From Thermoplasmata archaeon (GTDB lineage: Archaea; Thermoplasmatota; Thermoplasmata; Thermoplasmatales; Thermoplasmataceae): 14,008 nucleotides of DNA. Where the stretch lies: the NCBI GenBank assembly GCA_021797295.1, contig JAKAAA010000021.1, positions 1-14,008 of the forward strand, given 5' to 3'. Positions within the stretch are counted from its first letter, which is position 1; every line of letters starts with the position of its first letter. Below the pieces are notes generated by a model that saw nothing but the letters and a program-made list of their open reading frames with translations, was not told the origin of the DNA and did no database searches. Shown here piece after piece: positions 12,561 through 14,008 of the stretch. The position numbers and the translations under genes are program-made.

Positions 12561-13736
12561 CTAATTATTTATTTCAGGTATTCTTTTATATTCGTATAAA
12601 ATTAAAATAAATAATATAATCACGGGAACTGCAAATAAAAGGAATGTATATCTCAATCCTATGGAGTAAACCATTAGTCCTGAAACGGAAGGAACAACAA
12701 CTGCAAGGAACATCATTAACGCATAGAAATATGTATTTGCCACTGATATTTCATCTTCCTTAAATGATCTTGATAAGGCAGTGAGTGATGTTGGAAATGT
12801 TAAACCGTGAGGTATTCCCAGAAAACAGATAATAATAAAATAAATAATTAAACTGCTGGAAAAATATATCATTATTAAACCTACAATGGTTATACTTATG
12901 GCAACGGTTGTTGTTTTATACAACTTCTTTGTAGGTCTGTATGATAGAAAAAACCTGGATAAAAACGACAGTCCAAAGAAACCAGCAAGCAATAATTCAA
13001 CAAAGGAATAAGGTGCATTGAATTCTGTTCTTGCAAATATTCCCCCGAACGTTAGTATTAATGCAAAGGGTATATCGTACGATATATTATTAAAAACAGA
13101 TAATTTAAAGCCATTATTACTGAACACATTTATTTTCTTTTTTGTTTTATTTTTATTTTCCTCTGGAAATCGTATTTTAAATGATAATGCTACTGCCAAA
13201 ATTCCAAAAGGTATAAAGAATAAAAATAACTGGTATAAATTAAAATATAATAATATGTATGACTCAATCAAAGGTCCTATTACAAGGCTGGCACTCAAAG
13301 ACAGTGTGTATAATGTCAGTGTTCTTTCACGTGTTTTTTTATCCTTTATAGTTCCTGCGGAACTTATTATATTCGGCATTACAGATCCGAAGAAAAATCC
13401 AGATAATAGAACTAATATCCAGATACTGTATCTATTTGAAAAATAAAATAAGGGCTCAAAAATGGAGTATATTATAATGGAGGAGATGAATAATTTTCTT
13501 CTTTTCCTGGGGCACAGTCTTGAATTTATCAAAGCGCTCATTAAGCCTGTACTTCCAACCGCAACAGCGGCTAATAAACCGATTTCTATGCTGTTGAAAT
13601 TTAAATAATATTTTGAAATCAAAGGTATTGTAGTAAGTATTAAATTATTATTTGCCCGCACTGAAAATGTCAATGTCATTAATAATATTATATATATAAT
13701 TATACCACTATTTTTATTATTGAAAAATCTCAGCAT
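12561..13736 (-). CDS. Major facilitator superfamily transporter
   Basis: Numbering from the ATG at 13736, this is a 391-residue polytopic protein with about 12 transmembrane helices in two six-helix halves. The halves are split by a basic/acidic loop (PEENKNKTKKKINVF) near residue 195. The loop after helix 2 (NSRLCPRKRRKLF) is a degenerate MFS motif A, basic but lacking the usual GxLaD start. Aromatic- and Ile-rich helices and GFFFGSVMPNIISSAGT support an MFS drug/metabolite carrier, substrate unknown. The open frame continues upstream to an ATG at 13835, but that codon lies inside the tRNA gene at 13806-13879 and the extra 33 residues would be translated partly from the tRNA. The ATG at 13736 has a TATA-like box 25 bases upstream and is the likely start. 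Confidence 0.78.
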   Translation of the reverse strand: MLRFFNNKNSGIIIYIILLMTLTFSVRANNNLILTTIPLISKYYLNFNSIEIGLLAAVAVGSTGLMSALINSRLCPRKRRKLFISSIIIYSIFEPLFYFSNRYSIWILVLLSGFFFGSVMPNIISSAGTIKDKKTRERTLTLYTLSLSASLVIGPLIESYILLYFNLYQLFLFFIPFGILAVALSFKIRFPEENKNKTKKKINVFSNNGFKLSVFNNISYDIPFALILTFGGIFARTEFNAPYSFVELLLAGFFGLSFLSRFFLSYRPTKKLYKTTTVAISITIVGLIMIYFSSSLIIYFIIICFLGIPHGLTFPTSLTALSRSFKEDEISVANTYFYALMMFLAVVVPSVSGLMVYSIGLRYTFLLFAVPVIILFILILYEYKRIPEINN

Positions 13737-13755
13737 CCCAACATTATTAATGAAT

Positions 13756-13767
13756 GATAAATAAAAG
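13756..13767 (-). promoter_or_regulatory. TATA-like box of the MFS transporter
   Basis: The minus strand reads CTTTTATTTATC, centred about 25 bases before the ATG at 13736, in the gap between the tRNA 3' end and the transporter. Confidence 0.45.
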
Positions 13768-13805
13768 TTTTTTATGATGTTAATGGAATATATAATAATT
13801 TGAAA

Positions 13806-13879
13806 CGGGCCCGCCGGGATTTGAACCCGGGTCATCGGCTTCGAAGGCCAGCAGGATATCCTAACTACCCCACGGACCC
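13806..13879 (-). tRNA. tRNA-Arg(UCG)
   Basis: This 74-base tRNA is folded by hand. The acceptor stem GGGTCCG/CGGGCCC has one G-U pair and discriminator G at 13806. The T arm CCGGG-TTCAAAT-CCCGG is perfect. The D arm contains the GG pair of the loop. The anticodon loop CTTCGAA (13846-13840) has U33 and anticodon TCG (13844-13842), so it decodes arginine CGN-type codons. The anticodon stem CTGGC/GCCGA has four pairs and an apparent C27-A43 mismatch at its base. No intron and no encoded CCA (TTTCA follows), as is common in archaea. Other anticodon choices fail because U33 or stem pairing is lost. It lies just upstream of the MFS gene on the same strand. Confidence 0.88.
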
Positions 13880-13897
13880 GGAACTATATGTTTAATT

Positions 13898-13907
13898 TAT
13901 TATTTAA
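13898..13907 (-). promoter_or_regulatory. TATA-like box of tRNA-Arg
   Basis: The minus-strand A/T run ACTTAAATAA is centred about 24 bases before the tRNA 5' end at 13879, the expected distance for an archaeal tRNA promoter. Confidence 0.45.
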
Positions 13908-13975
13908 GTATTTGATTCGATTGCAGAGCCTATGCGCTACTATTTTCCGGTACATTCGACGTCTTTCTGTGGTAT

Positions 13976-14008
13976 GCATATATAAAAATAAGTGACGATA
14001 ATGAAATA
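13976..14008 (+). promoter_or_regulatory. Possible promoter and start of a gene running off the right edge
   Basis: A TATA-like run (about 13978-13988) precedes a GTGA ribosome-binding-like sequence (13992-13995) and an ATG at 14001-14003, after which only five bases remain. The spacing is reasonable for an archaeal gene start, but no protein can be read. Confidence 0.25.

Noticed and set aside
13884..14008. Minus-strand open frame entering from the right edge and stopping at 13884 (31-41 codons, Arg/Lys-rich)
   Set aside because: It contains the likely tRNA promoter, uses Arg codons unlike the neighbours, and is short enough to be open by chance.
1..14008. CRISPR array, insertion sequence, integrase, phage genes or a new defence system
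   Set aside because: No direct-repeat array, transposase, terminal inverted repeats or phage-type proteins were seen. VapBC is the only defence- or stress-like module, and the tRNA has no flanking duplicated 3' end to suggest an integration site within view.

Overview
The window looks like chromosome of an acidophilic archaeon of the order Thermoplasmatales (Ferroplasma/Acidiplasma/Cuniculiplasma-like). Three things support this. (1) The protein at 4769-5737 reads as the mevalonate 3-kinase characteristic of the Thermoplasma-type mevalonate pathway. (2) The information-processing genes are archaeal: a Sec61-beta subunit, a Sec11-like signal peptidase with a Ser-His pair, and a tRNA without encoded CCA. 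(3) Nearly every gene has an A/T-rich TATA-like box about 21-28 bases before its start codon and usually no Shine-Dalgarno sequence, the layout of leaderless archaeal transcription. The DNA is AT-rich and genes are densely packed, with no insertion sequence, CRISPR array or prophage visible.

Layout, left to right. A truncated membrane-protein gene runs off the left edge (minus strand, 1-105). Next is a VapBC toxin-antitoxin pair (minus, 195-895) with a strong inverted-repeat operator. An HxlR-type winged-helix regulator (minus) diverges from a cytosolic HtrA/Deg-type serine protease (plus). The protease runs tail-to-tail, 2 bases apart, into a minus-strand operon of a four-CBS-domain protein and glycyl-tRNA synthetase, one base apart. 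Mevalonate 3-kinase (plus) diverges from that operon and overlaps by 4 bases, stop to stop, with signal peptidase I (minus).

The middle holds a secretion-linked neighbourhood: signal peptidase I, an unrecognised two-helix membrane protein, and the small Sec61-beta gene (7349-7516). It is followed by sfsA and an M20-family metallohydrolase, all on plus. Threonine synthase (minus) diverges from an EamA/DMT permease (plus), which converges on a DJ-1/PfpI protein (minus). An MFS transporter (minus) and a tRNA-Arg(UCG) (minus) close the window, with a possible new gene starting at the right edge.

Most genes are core housekeeping (translation, protein export, isoprenoid lipid synthesis, threonine synthesis). 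The accessory part is the left 1.3 kb (VapBC and its operator). No convincing novel multi-gene system is present. The best leads are the paired inverted repeats around the vapB promoter, the unrecognised membrane protein between two Sec-pathway genes, the CBS/GlyRS operon, and a GC-rich intergenic patch near the right end. Several start codons are placed downstream of the longest open frame because the TATA spacing, the operator or an overlapping tRNA demands it.
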